Assembly: GCF_014279595.1 (NCBI RefSeq)
Contig: NZ_CP047943.1
Coordinates: forward strand, 2,168,422-2,232,421
Source of the DNA: Synechococcus sp. RS9909
GTDB taxonomy: Bacteria; Cyanobacteriota; Cyanobacteriia; PCC-6307; Cyanobiaceae
DNA: 64,000 bases
Direction: 5' to 3'
The stretch's first letter is position 1. Every line of letters begins with the position of its first letter. The notes below the pieces were generated by a model. The model was not told the origin of the DNA. It did no database searches and saw nothing but the letters and a program-made list of their open reading frames with translations. The position numbers were made by a program, and so were the translations under genes. This document shows positions 53,506-62,155 of this stretch, in pieces.

Positions 53506-54556
53506 CGGCTTGAATGGGAAGGGAAAGGGTCACCATGACAGAGCCACTCTCGTTGGTCACGGTGAGCTTGGCGGCATCGCCGTAGTGCAGTTGCAGCTGC
53601 CGGCGGATGAACTCCAATCCATAGCCACCGCGGTCGGAGTCTTGCCAAGAACCACTGTTCTTCACCTGCAACAGCATCTGACCGCCCTGCCGTCGACACA
53701 CCACAGACACCTGCAAGGCTTGATCATCGGCAGGGCTGCCGTATTTGAAGGCATTTTCCACCAGGGGCTGGAGCACATTGCGCGGCAGCCGAAGCGGTAA
53801 CAGCTCAGCATCCACTTCCTGCCGGTAGTCCAAACCATCACTAAAACGCAGATCCTGCACGGCGAGATAACTTTCCATGGCGTGCAACTGGCGATGCAAG
53901 GGCTCCAGCGCATCACCCGGCTCGGTGGCATAACGCAAGTAATCCGCCAGCCCCGCTGCCGCATCGAGCACCCGATCTGGATCATGCCGGCAGGCAACGA
54001 TGGCATTCAGCCCATTCATCAGAAAATGGGGCTGAAACGCCTCATGGAGTGAGCGAAACTGCAGCTGCAAGGCAGTGCGCTCCTGCTGATACCGAAGGAG
54101 CTCACTGCGCCGTAAATCACGGATCGCCATCAGGAAGGCATACAGGCTCGCCCACATCAGCAGACGCATGGACATCGACAAAGAATAGAACGAAAATCCA
54201 TACCAGAAAGATGGTCGTGCGACCGAATCAACACCCCACAAAACCCACTGAAGAGCCAAAGAAAAGACGATCGCGAAGACAGCACAGAAGCCCAGCACCA
54301 CAAAGAAGCGCCGCCACCCCCGCAAGCCAGGCCGCAATCCAACCAAGCGGTGCAACCAACTACAGAACAGAAAACCACTGATCAACCGGGCTGCAACAAA
54401 CCAGTCCGGGGGAACAATCTCAGGGCGGAGTGTTTTCAAAAAGGCAGAGAATGCCACCAAGGTGGCAAACCAGTAGGCCAGATTGAACCCAGCGAACCAG
54501 TATCGCCGCAAACGATGAGACCAGCCCAACGAAGCAGTCGCTGAGGGGTCAGACAT
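53477..54556 (-). CDS. LytS/YehU-type membrane histidine kinase
   Basis: 359 residues. About four to five membrane segments occupy about 20-170. The His_kinase (PF06580-type) box FQPHFLMNGLNAIVACR contains the phospho-His, and the HATPase domain has LVENAFKYG (N-box) and GGYGLEFIRRQL (G-box). ATG at 54556 (MSDPSATASLG). It senses an unknown signal and phosphorylates the adjacent LytTR regulator. Divergent from the large exported-protein gene. Confidence 0.92.
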   Translation of the reverse strand: MSDPSATASLGWSHRLRRYWFAGFNLAYWFATLVAFSAFLKTLRPEIVPPDWFVAARLISGFLFCSWLHRLVGLRPGLRGWRRFFVVLGFCAVFAIVFSLALQWVLWGVDSVARPSFWYGFSFYSLSMSMRLLMWASLYAFLMAIRDLRRSELLRYQQERTALQLQFRSLHEAFQPHFLMNGLNAIVACRHDPDRVLDAAAGLADYLRYATEPGDALEPLHRQLHAMESYLAVQDLRFSDGLDYRQEVDAELLPLRLPRNVLQPLVENAFKYGSPADDQALQVSVVCRRQGGQMLLQVKNSGSWQDSDRGGYGLEFIRRQLQLHYGDAAKLTVTNESGSVMVTLSLPIQAGAPPPRTLD

Positions 54557-54573
54557 GGAAGGAGCAACCCAGT

Positions 54574-54774
54574 TTGGCCAATGACAATACGGCCGGATCA
54601 ACGCTTCTGCGGGGGCGCAGGCTGATCAAAAACAGAAGCAACAGAACCAATCCGGAACAGCTGATGCAAGACTGGGAAAAATCACCCCCTGCAGAGCGGG
54701 TAAAAATTGTAAATTTAATTCTACAAAGCAACTCGGGTCGCTCATTTCTCTTCGCAGGAGAACCGCAGGCATGA
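54574..54774 (+). CDS. Small hypothetical protein coupled to the large exported-protein gene
   Basis: 66 residues from TTG at 54574 (an internal ATG is at 54664). Basic N-terminus (LLRGRRLIKNRSNR) then QDWEKSPPAERVKIVNLILQ. The stop overlaps the ATG of the large gene by ATGA, which argues for a real coupled frame, but no family is recognised and the start is uncertain. It fills most of the interval to the kinase gene. Confidence 0.4.
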   Translation: MANDNTAGSTLLRGRRLIKNRSNRTNPEQLMQDWEKSPPAERVKIVNLILQSNSGRSFLFAGEPQA

Positions 54775-57700
54775 CAACCTCCTGGCAGCCACTTGGATCA
54801 ACAACCTTTGATGGAGCAGCCAACAGCGAAGAATTTGGCTCCTCAGTTAGCGTTTCTGCGAATGGTAGCCGCATTGCCATTGGCGCACCTAAAAGAGACA
54901 CGAATGGCAGCAGCGCAGGGGGCTTTGCGCAGGGAAGCGTCGAAATTTACGAGTGGGATGAAGCGAATAGTCAATGGGCAAACATTGGCACTCTCGAAGA
55001 AACAACAAGCCAAGACGAACTAGGAACATCTGTAAGCCTTTCAGCCGACGGCAATTGGCTTGTTGTTGGAGCACCATACAACGACAGCGAAGGGACAAGC
55101 TCAGGACGTATTCGCACTTACCAGTGGAACAATGAAGCGTGGACGCATCGAGGCGATATCCCGGGTGAGACGGGAGCAGAGCGATCTGGGTCATCCGTCA
55201 GCATCGCAGCCAATGGAGATAACATTTATATTGCGATTGGTTCTCCATTCAGCAAGGGGGATTTAAGTAATCAGAAAACGAGCTCAGGGCAAGTCCGCAT
55301 CTTCAAATGGGATGGCAACTCGGCATGGGACCAACTCGGAAATGACATCAATGGCGAATCCAACAGCGATTTCTCAGGAACCTCTGTCAGCCTTTCAGCA
55401 GATGGATCACGAGTCGCCATTGGTGCCCCATCTAACGATGAGAATGGCTCAAATTCTGGGCACGTTCGTATCTACGAATGGGATGGCAACTCGGCATGGG
55501 ACAAACTCGGAAATGACATCAATGGCGAATCCAGCATCGATTACTCAGGAACCTCTGTCAGCCTTTCAGCAGATGGATCACGAGTCGCCATTGGTGCCCC
55601 AAAGAACGATGGGAATGGCTCAAACTCTGGGCACGTTCGTATCTACGAATGGGATGGCAACTCGGCATGGGACCAACTCGGAAATGACATCAATGGCGAA
55701 TCCAGCAGCGATTACTCAGGAACCTCTGTCAGCCTTTCAGCAGATGGATCACGAGTCGCCATTGGAGCCCCAAAGAACGATGGAAACGGCTCAGATTCTG
55801 GGCACGTTCGCATCTACGAATGGAATGGAGGCGAAGAGGCATGGAATTTAGTTGCTGACATTGACGGAAATAATGGCGATCAATTAGGTACTGCAGTCAG
55901 CCTTTCAGAGGACGGCAAAGCCATCGGCGCAGGTGGTATCCAAGCCAATGGTCCTGGGATAGCAAGACTTTATGTATCTCACAACAATGCTCCCGCTGGC
56001 ACCGATAACAACATCACAATTAATGAGGACGGCTCACACACTTTTGCTGCCTCTGATTTCGGTTTTACCGATACAGATGGCAACAACCTGAGCGCTGTCA
56101 TCATCGCCAGCCTCCCGGAAGCTGGCTCCCTCAAACTCAATGGCACCGCGGTCACCGCTAACCAATCCATCACTGCCGCTGACATCACAAGCCTGGTCTT
56201 CTCACCAGCAGCTGATGCCAACGGCACCGGTTACGCCTCCTTCACCTTCCAGGTGCAAGACAACGGCGGCACCGCCAATGGAGGCGTTGATACTGATCCA
56301 TCCCCCAACACCATCACCTTCAACGTCACCGGCGCCAACGATGCTCCGGTGGTCACAGCCATCACCTCCAACAAAACCGAGGACGATACCTCCTACTCCA
56401 TCGATCTCCTCGCTACCGCATCAGACGCTGATTCCTCCGATTCTCTCGCCGTTGCCAACCCATCAGCCGCCGCTGTTGATGGCAACAACAACAGCATCTC
56501 CATTCCTTCTGGCGCTCTCTCACTCTCCGGTCAGAACCTGACCGTTGATCCCAACGCCTTCGATAACCTCGACAACGGTGAATCCGTCGTCATCACCTAC
56601 TCCTACGACGTTTCTGACGGCAACACTTCCACCGCCAATTCAGCCACCATCACCATCACCGGCGTTGATGATCCAGCCGTTATCACTGGCAGTTCGTCTG
56701 ATTCCACGCAGCCCCAGGAAATTCAAGATCCCCAAGCCACGGTCGCCCAAACATCATTCCAAGCCACCCTCGTGTCCACCAATACGGTCACGAATCAACT
56801 TGCAATCCAAGCGGCACTCGCAACCGGCATCAGCTTAAGCAATGTGGCGATTGACTTCGAGCTCACCCTGGAAGAAGGCTTGGATGATGTGAACGCCACG
56901 ATCCCTCTCGCTGAACTCCTTGGCGATCTCACACTCACCAACACCGATGGAAAACGCAATCCCAACAAACACCTCATTTATTACTCCATCGATTCAACGG
57001 GTAACCTCTCACCCCTGTCCTACGACCCTCTCACAGGTGCCGGCGCCCGTTTCTACGACACCAACAATGACGGCATTGCCGATTTACTCTCGTTGAAACT
57101 GATTGATGGCGGCTTCGGCGATAAGGATGGCATCAAAAATGGTGTCATCGTAGATCCATCCACACCAGCTGTTGTAGAGATCAACCCAGCTTTCACACAG
57201 CAAGCCAATGGCTTCCTTCGTGTCAGCGATTCCACCGATGCAGCCCCAGTTGCCTTGGCGCTCAAAGCATCGCTGATCGCCCGCAGCTCCCCTGCCACAA
57301 CAATCGGCTATGTGATCCTCAACGCCGGAGAAGAAGCCTCAATCGTTAACAATCTGAGCGGCTTCAAAGAACGCGCCACCACCTTGTTCACAACGCTCGA
57401 ATCTGACGACGCGATCGCCGATCATGACATGCGCTTTGAACGGGACCTCTTACTCCGCAACGGACAGAGTGTGCGCTTCTTTGCGATCACCGACGGCAGC
57501 CTCGCTGAACTCAGCAGTCTCAGTGATTCGCGCTTTTCCTTCCTCGACAACACCGTTCATGCCGATACCGGCACGGCATCGATCGGCGGTGGCAGCGGAA
57601 GAGTGTCCTTCGAGCTTTCCCTTCAGAGCGATCAGAACCTCAGCGCTCTGATCGCCCAGGAGCAAACTGTGGCTCCCCTGCTCGATTTCACCGCATTCAG

Positions 57701-58160
57701 CGAAACAGACACAATCACCGGAGCCATCATTCAAGCCCGCGAGGCAGAGCATGACGCCATCACCGGCTTCTACCGCGTGCTCAACACCAGCGGCAGCGTG
57801 AGAGCGGCTGATGGCTCCCTACTAACGCCGGGAGATGCCGGCTACGCCGCCGCGGCCCTGCGCGACGCCAATCAGGTCGCGACATTCAGCGACCTTTCCG
57901 TTGCCGATGGTCAATCGACATCGACAGACTTCAGCCTGCAAGACAGCGGCACGTTCGCGCCCTTTGCCCAGGTGAACGGCCACACCTTCTTTGCCTTCGC
58001 TGAAGCCAATGCCGATGGCCTCTCTCACTTCCGCTCCCTCGGCACCAACCTCTTTGGCCTGGAAGACCAACTCGGTGGTGGTGATCTTGATTTCGATGAT
58101 CACATCATCGGCTTCAATATCTCCGGGTTGACTCGCAGCGATCAAGCCGCCGTGGCCTGA
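54771..58160 (+). CDS. Large exported repeat protein: FG-GAP repeats, cadherin-like domains, DUF4114
   Basis: 1129 residues, no N-terminal signal peptide. FG-GAP/integrin-alpha-like beta-propeller repeats cover about 1-400 (consensus GTSVSLSADGSRVAIGAP). A cadherin/Ig-like domain with TINEDGSHTF and VTGANDAPVV spans about 405-525, and a VCBS-like domain about 525-635. An undefined region follows, and a C-terminal DUF4114 domain (HTFFAFAEANADGLSHFRSL, GGGDLDFDDHIIGF) from about 1062. The many Asp/Asn-Gly motifs suggest calcium binding. Such proteins usually leave by type I secretion. The DNA is more A/T-rich than its neighbours and carries 171-bp repeats, pointing to horizontal origin. Confidence 0.9.
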   Translation: MTTSWQPLGSTTFDGAANSEEFGSSVSVSANGSRIAIGAPKRDTNGSSAGGFAQGSVEIYEWDEANSQWANIGTLEETTSQDELGTSVSLSADGNWLVVGAPYNDSEGTSSGRIRTYQWNNEAWTHRGDIPGETGAERSGSSVSIAANGDNIYIAIGSPFSKGDLSNQKTSSGQVRIFKWDGNSAWDQLGNDINGESNSDFSGTSVSLSADGSRVAIGAPSNDENGSNSGHVRIYEWDGNSAWDKLGNDINGESSIDYSGTSVSLSADGSRVAIGAPKNDGNGSNSGHVRIYEWDGNSAWDQLGNDINGESSSDYSGTSVSLSADGSRVAIGAPKNDGNGSDSGHVRIYEWNGGEEAWNLVADIDGNNGDQLGTAVSLSEDGKAIGAGGIQANGPGIARLYVSHNNAPAGTDNNITINEDGSHTFAASDFGFTDTDGNNLSAVIIASLPEAGSLKLNGTAVTANQSITAADITSLVFSPAADANGTGYASFTFQVQDNGGTANGGVDTDPSPNTITFNVTGANDAPVVTAITSNKTEDDTSYSIDLLATASDADSSDSLAVANPSAAAVDGNNNSISIPSGALSLSGQNLTVDPNAFDNLDNGESVVITYSYDVSDGNTSTANSATITITGVDDPAVITGSSSDSTQPQEIQDPQATVAQTSFQATLVSTNTVTNQLAIQAALATGISLSNVAIDFELTLEEGLDDVNATIPLAELLGDLTLTNTDGKRNPNKHLIYYSIDSTGNLSPLSYDPLTGAGARFYDTNNDGIADLLSLKLIDGGFGDKDGIKNGVIVDPSTPAVVEINPAFTQQANGFLRVSDSTDAAPVALALKASLIARSSPATTIGYVILNAGEEASIVNNLSGFKERATTLFTTLESDDAIADHDMRFERDLLLRNGQSVRFFAITDGSLAELSSLSDSRFSFLDNTVHADTGTASIGGGSGRVSFELSLQSDQNLSALIAQEQTVAPLLDFTAFSETDTITGAIIQAREAEHDAITGFYRVLNTSGSVRAADGSLLTPGDAGYAAAALRDANQVATFSDLSVADGQSTSTDFSLQDSGTFAPFAQVNGHTFFAFAEANADGLSHFRSLGTNLFGLEDQLGGGDLDFDDHIIGFNISGLTRSDQAAVA
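55308..55835 (+). repeat. Three 171-bp near-identical tandem repeats inside the large gene
   Basis: Units start at 55377, 55548 and 55719 (exact 171-base spacing, 57 codons each). A partial unit precedes at 55308-55376, and the third unit loses identity after about 55835. Differences are a few substitutions. Each codes one FG-GAP repeat, so copy number can change in frame by recombination. Confidence 0.93.
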
Positions 58161-58210
58161 GCGGTATCCGCGCGGCTTCGGGATACTGCATCAACGCCCC
58201 TCCCGTTGCC

Positions 58211-59191
58211 TTGACCGTTCTCCAGCGCGCCAGTCAGCACGCCCAGCGTGGCGAATGGGCCCAGGCGGAGGCGCTCTGCCGTGAGGTGCTCGCCAGCGGT
58301 GCCGACACCGCTGCGGCCCTGGCCCTGCTCGGCGCCATTCAACACGCCAGCGGGCGCCACCAGGACGCGATCGCCAGCCTCCAACAAGCGCTGCAGCTGA
58401 ACCCCGGCAACGCACTCGCCCTGGGCAACCTTGGCGCCGCCCAGCAGGAGCTGGGCCAGACCGAAGCGGCGATCCACTCCCTGCAGCAGGCCCTGAAGCT
58501 CCGGCCCGATTTCGCGATCGCCCTCACCAACCTCGGCCTCTGCCTGCAGAGCCGCGGCGATCATGAGGCGGCGATGGCCTGCTTCGCGCGCAGCCTCCGG
58601 CTCCGGCCCGGCAATCTCCGGGTGCTGCAGGGGCTGGGTTGGTCTCAGCTGCAGGCCGGCCATCCCGACGCCGCCATCGACACGCTGCAGCAGGTGCTCG
58701 CCCAGGCGCCACACGCTGCCGAAATCCGGCTGATCCTCGCCAGCGCCCAGCGGGAAGCCCGGCAGATCCAGGCCGCCGATCAGAACTTCCGCCGCTGCGC
58801 CACAGAGCCCCATGCCTCGGCCGCCGTGGTGGCGGCAAGCCTGGAGCACTTCACCGTGACGCGCCAGGCCAACGCCCTGGAGCAGCTGCTCGACAGCAGA
58901 GGTCAGGGCGTCAGCGATCCAGTCGCGCAGGTGTATGCGGCAGCCCTGGCCCTGCAGCGCCAGCAGTTCTCCAACGCCCGAGCCATCAGCGACCAGCTCA
59001 ACAGCGACGCGATCACCGCCCTGCCGCCCACCGCCCGGATCCGCCACTGGAGCACGCGCGCCTGGCTGGACGACCACAGCGGCAACATCGACGCGGCCAT
59101 GGAGGCCTTCCTGGCGGCCCAGCAGGATCCGGCCTACGACCCTCTCGATCCGGACGCCCAGCCCAGACGCATCGCCGCCTACCGCCGGTGA
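58211..59191 (+). CDS. TPR protein: 5' part of an IS-split TPR-sulfotransferase
   Basis: 326 residues of TPR repeats (consensus ALALGNLGAAQQELGQTEAA, LTNLGLCLQSRGDHEAAM) over about 1-180, then helical segments ending DAQPRRIAAYRR. A stop lies directly at the left inverted repeat of an IS3-type element. The sulfotransferase domain continues on the far side at 60873. In cyanobacteria TPR and sulfotransferase domains are often one protein, so this is probably a truncated gene; whether the TPR part still works is unknown. The start is TTG at 58211. Confidence 0.85.
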   Translation: MTVLQRASQHAQRGEWAQAEALCREVLASGADTAAALALLGAIQHASGRHQDAIASLQQALQLNPGNALALGNLGAAQQELGQTEAAIHSLQQALKLRPDFAIALTNLGLCLQSRGDHEAAMACFARSLRLRPGNLRVLQGLGWSQLQAGHPDAAIDTLQQVLAQAPHAAEIRLILASAQREARQIQAADQNFRRCATEPHASAAVVAASLEHFTVTRQANALEQLLDSRGQGVSDPVAQVYAAALALQRQQFSNARAISDQLNSDAITALPPTARIRHWSTRAWLDDHSGNIDAAMEAFLAAQQDPAYDPLDPDAQPRRIAAYRR

Positions 59192-59214
59192 CTGCCAGCA
59201 AAGATGACGCCCCT
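59192..59214 (+). repeat. Left terminal inverted repeat of the IS3-type element
   Basis: 23 bases starting CTGCCAGCAAAG; matches the complement of 60850-60872 except at positions 8, 13 and 21. Confidence 0.82.
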
Positions 59215-59222
59215 GCTGCTGT

Positions 59223-60308
59223 TCAAGCAGCCATCCTCAACGTAGCTGGACTGGGGTCAAGTTCTGTTGGTGGTGGATTGATCCAGACCACCTCTGGTTG
59301 ACGCCAGCAGCGTGTGGATCGTGACCACCGGCGTGGGTGTCGCTTGCGCGCTTGCTCGTACACGACAGCGCGATGTCGACAGATCTCGATGGCCTGACCG
59401 CTATGGCGTTGATGGGGCGTCACGAACTTGATGCCGCTGTGGCGGTGCCGATGGTTGTACCAGTCGACAAACGACGCGACCCACTGGCAGGCCTCGTCCT
59501 TGCTGGCAAATGGCCGTCTCGGGTAATCAGGCCGGTACTTCGCTGTGCGGAACAGCGATTCGGAGTAGGGGTTGTCATTGCTGACGCGCGGCCGTGAGAA
59601 CGACCTGAGCACACCCAGTTCTTCCAGCCGGCTTTCCAGCGTCGACGCACGCATGGCATTGCCGTTGTCAGCGTGGAGGATCAGCGGTTGGCGGCGCCTC
59701 TTGCTGATCTTCTCTCTCAAGCAGGCTCTGCTCACCAGATCCGCTGCAATGGCTGGATCCTCGCGCTCGGCGACATCCCAGGCCACAACCTTGCGGCTCC
59801 AGACGTCAATCACCAGGTAGAGGTACAGCCAGATCCCGCGCACGGTGGTGGGCAGGTAGGTGATGTCCCAGCTCCAAACCTCATTTGGACCAGCGGCCCT
59901 CAGCCGTGGCACGGGTCTTGGTTCTTGTGGTGGCCGTGCACGACCCCGCCGGTGAACCTGACCGTGAGCGTGCAGCACCCGGTAAAAGCTGCGTTCCGAA
60001 CCGATATAAAGCCCGCGATCGGCCAGGACCGGCACGATCTGGCCTGGCGGCAGCGCTGCAAATTCAGGTTCGTTGCAGGTGAGCAGGATCCGTTGGCGTT
60101 CCTCCTCACTGAGGCGGTGAGCGACGTGGCGGTGGCTCCCCTTGCGCCGGTCGACGCCATCACCGTCACCAGCAAACTGACGGCGCCAGCGCTGCAGCGT
60201 GGTGAGCCCCACGCCGAGCAGCAAGGCCAGCTCACGGGCTCGGGCACCATTGGCCATGCCCTCATCAAGAATATCCAGGGCCTTCCGGCGATCGTCGGGT
60301 GACGTCAA
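59223..60308 (-). CDS. IS3-family transposase OrfB (rve integrase core)
   Basis: 361 residues. An N-terminal HTH (LALLLGVGLTTLQRWRRQF) precedes the retroviral-type integrase core. The DDE triad is seen as VWSWDITYLP (Asp), LHADNGNAM (Asp) and NPYSESLFR (Glu). The start TTG at 60308 overlaps the orfA stop by 4 bases, so it may be made by coupling or by frameshift. Intact in appearance. Confidence 0.92.
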   Translation of the reverse strand: MTSPDDRRKALDILDEGMANGARARELALLLGVGLTTLQRWRRQFAGDGDGVDRRKGSHRHVAHRLSEEERQRILLTCNEPEFAALPPGQIVPVLADRGLYIGSERSFYRVLHAHGQVHRRGRARPPQEPRPVPRLRAAGPNEVWSWDITYLPTTVRGIWLYLYLVIDVWSRKVVAWDVAEREDPAIAADLVSRACLREKISKRRRQPLILHADNGNAMRASTLESRLEELGVLRSFSRPRVSNDNPYSESLFRTAKYRPDYPRRPFASKDEACQWVASFVDWYNHRHRHSGIKFVTPHQRHSGQAIEICRHRAVVYEQARKRHPRRWSRSTRCWRQPEVVWINPPPTELDPSPATLRMAA

Positions 60309-60811
60309 TCGTCCCCGTCCTCTCCCCAGAAGGCCTGAATCTTTTTTGAGGCGATCAGCAGTGCAGCCGCCTCCGCCAGGGCTTTCTCCTTGCGGCGCAG
60401 CTCCTGCTTGAGCCGCTTGATTTCCTTTTGATCCTGGGCGCGGAGCCGTTCAAGCTCCTTCTGCTCTTTCAAGGTGAGCACTGGTTTTTCGTTGGCATCC
60501 TGCGATGCCTGACGCCAGCGCTCTACCTGCTCCGGGAACAAGCCCCGCTCGCGGCAGTAGGCACTGAGCTCGGTGGCGTTGAGCCCAGCGGTCTCGAGCA
60601 CCACCGTGAACTTATCGGTGGCGCCCCAGCCCTCAGGATCCTTCTCGGATGCCGGCACCACCTCTCCCTGCAACCGCCAGGCCTTCCTCCAGTTGTAGAG
60701 GGTGACCACGTGAATGCCCAGCTCTGCTGAGATCTGGGCCACGCTCTGCCGCATCGGCGGACTCATCCGCCTTCTCACATCAGCCTTGACGGCCTCGCTG
60801 TAGCGACGCAT
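60305..60811 (-). CDS. IS3-family transposase OrfA (HTH protein)
   Basis: 168 residues. MRRYSEAVKADVRRRM and AQISAELGIHVVTLYNWRKAW form the transposase helix-turn-helix; a long charged coiled-coil (LERLRAQDQKEIKRLKQELR) follows. It binds the element ends with OrfB. Confidence 0.9.
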   Translation of the reverse strand: MRRYSEAVKADVRRRMSPPMRQSVAQISAELGIHVVTLYNWRKAWRLQGEVVPASEKDPEGWGATDKFTVVLETAGLNATELSAYCRERGLFPEQVERWRQASQDANEKPVLTLKEQKELERLRAQDQKEIKRLKQELRRKEKALAEAAALLIASKKIQAFWGEDGDD

Positions 60812-60833
60812 TGCTCTGCTCCATCAAGCCCCC

Positions 60834-61727
60834 TTGGTGATCGAAATGGAGAGGCGTCAACTTTCCTGGCAGAGGGGGCGCCAGCTCGCCGAGCAACTCG
60901 CCCAGCGGCGCCTTTCCCGAGGCCAAGCCCCATCCGCCATCGATCCGGGCCGGGAGTCCCAGCGCCGGCCACCGGTATTTCTGATGGGCTTCCCCCGCTC
61001 CGGCACCACCCTGCTCGACACCATCCTGCGCTCCCATCCCGCCATCGATGTGGCGGAAGAAAAGCCGGGGATCGCCGCTCTGGAGATCCACCTGCAGGAG
61101 ACGCGGGGGTGGTCGATCGAGCAATTCGCCCGCCTGGACGAGCACGACCTGCAGGACCTGCAGCAGCTCTACTGGCAGGGCATGGCCCCCTTCTGGGACA
61201 GCTCACAACCGGTGCTGATCGACAAACTGCCGCTGCACATCTGCGCCGTGCCCCTGATCCAGGCCGTGTTCCCCGACGCCACCTTTCTGCTGGCGATCCG
61301 CAACCCGCGCGACACGGTGCTCTCCTGCGTGCAGCAGACCTTCGCCGCCAACGACGCCATGCTGCACCTGCGCTCCCTGCCCGAGGCAGCCCGCTTCTAC
61401 GACCGGGTGATGACGGCCTGGCTGCACGTGCAACGCCAACTCGATCCGGCGGTGCAGGTGATCCGCTACGAGGATCTGATTGCCGACCTACCGGCGACGA
61501 TCCAACCCGTTCTCGACCGCCTCAACCTGCCCTGGGACGAGCGGCTGATCGCCTTTCAACGCACCGCCAGAGACCGGGACCTGATCAACACCCCATCCGC
61601 CGCCCAGGTGGTGCAACCGCTTTACAGCAGTTCCATCAACAAATGGCGCCGTTACCGCCACTACTTGGAACCCTGTGACCGCTTCCTCGCCGCCTGGCTC
61701 GATCACTGGGGTTATGGGTTTGAATGA
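60834..61727 (+). CDS. Sulfotransferase: 3' part of an IS-split TPR-sulfotransferase
   Basis: 297 codons open from TTG 60834 (ATG 60846), of which the first 13 come from the IS end; gene-derived sequence starts at 60873. The PAPS 5'-phosphosulfate loop reads FLMGFPRSGTTLLDTIL, and the 3'-phosphate region FPDATFLLAIRNPRDTVLSC. The Sulfotransfer_3-type domain runs to the end. It may sulfate a polysaccharide or a protein (tyrosine). If translated, it would be a lone catalytic domain without TPRs. Overlaps the next gene by ATGA. Confidence 0.87.
   Translation: MVIEMERRQLSWQRGRQLAEQLAQRRLSRGQAPSAIDPGRESQRRPPVFLMGFPRSGTTLLDTILRSHPAIDVAEEKPGIAALEIHLQETRGWSIEQFARLDEHDLQDLQQLYWQGMAPFWDSSQPVLIDKLPLHICAVPLIQAVFPDATFLLAIRNPRDTVLSCVQQTFAANDAMLHLRSLPEAARFYDRVMTAWLHVQRQLDPAVQVIRYEDLIADLPATIQPVLDRLNLPWDERLIAFQRTARDRDLINTPSAAQVVQPLYSSSINKWRRYRHYLEPCDRFLAAWLDHWGYGFE
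60850..60872 (-). repeat. Right terminal inverted repeat of the IS3-type element
   Basis: 23 bases; read on the minus strand it starts CTGCCAGGAAAG. The downstream sulfotransferase frame reads through this repeat. Confidence 0.82.
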
Positions 61728-62155
61728 GCCGGAGCGAAGGACACCCGTTGCAACTGCGCGCCCCATCCCTGCTGATCGGCCTGTTGCTGGTCGCCCCCCA
61801 GGCGCTGGCGGGGATGGAGCTGGTGCAAGTGGAGTATGTGCCTTTTCCCAGCAAAGATGAACTGCGCACCATCCAGCTCAAGGCCTTCGACTGCTCCAGA
61901 GAGAACAGCGCTGAGCCCTGCGAACGCACCCGCGCTCTCGCCGATCCACTCATGGATCACCCCCGCCTTCCCGCTGCCTGCAAAGACGCGGTGTGGGAAC
62001 TGCTCCAGGTCGCCAAACCGGCAGCGAGCAACAGCTTTCAACGCCGCGACGCGATCGATAAGCCAGCCCGCCGGCTCACCGTGGTCTGTGCCGACCCAGT
62101 GAAGCCGAAACCATCAGCACCGAAACCCGGCGCTCCTAATCCCAGTCAAACGTGA
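61724..62155 (+). CDS. Exported small hypothetical protein
   Basis: 143 residues. A signal peptide (PSLLIGLLLVAPQALAG) is followed by a small domain with four Cys (FDCSRENSAEPCERT, AACKDAVWELL, VVCADPV) that could form disulfides, then a Pro/Lys tail. ATGA overlap with the sulfotransferase stop suggests co-expression. Family not recognised. Confidence 0.72.
   Translation: MSRSEGHPLQLRAPSLLIGLLLVAPQALAGMELVQVEYVPFPSKDELRTIQLKAFDCSRENSAEPCERTRALADPLMDHPRLPAACKDAVWELLQVAKPAASNSFQRRDAIDKPARRLTVVCADPVKPKPSAPKPGAPNPSQT

Larger units (their letters stand above)
59192..60872 (-). mobile_element. IS3-family insertion sequence
   Basis: The element spans 1681 bases between 23-bp terminal inverted repeats (20 of 23 identical) and holds orfA and orfB on the minus strand. 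It interrupts a TPR-sulfotransferase gene. No obvious 3-5-bp target duplication is visible, so a later change, or a border off by a few bases, is possible. Confidence 0.88.

Noticed and set aside
55308-55835. Possible CRISPR-like array
   Set aside because: Units are 171 bases, code for protein in frame and have no spacer structure.
59189-60874. Target-site duplication of the IS element
   Set aside because: I tried 3-5-base matches at several possible borders and found none; the borders are therefore set by the inverted repeats only.
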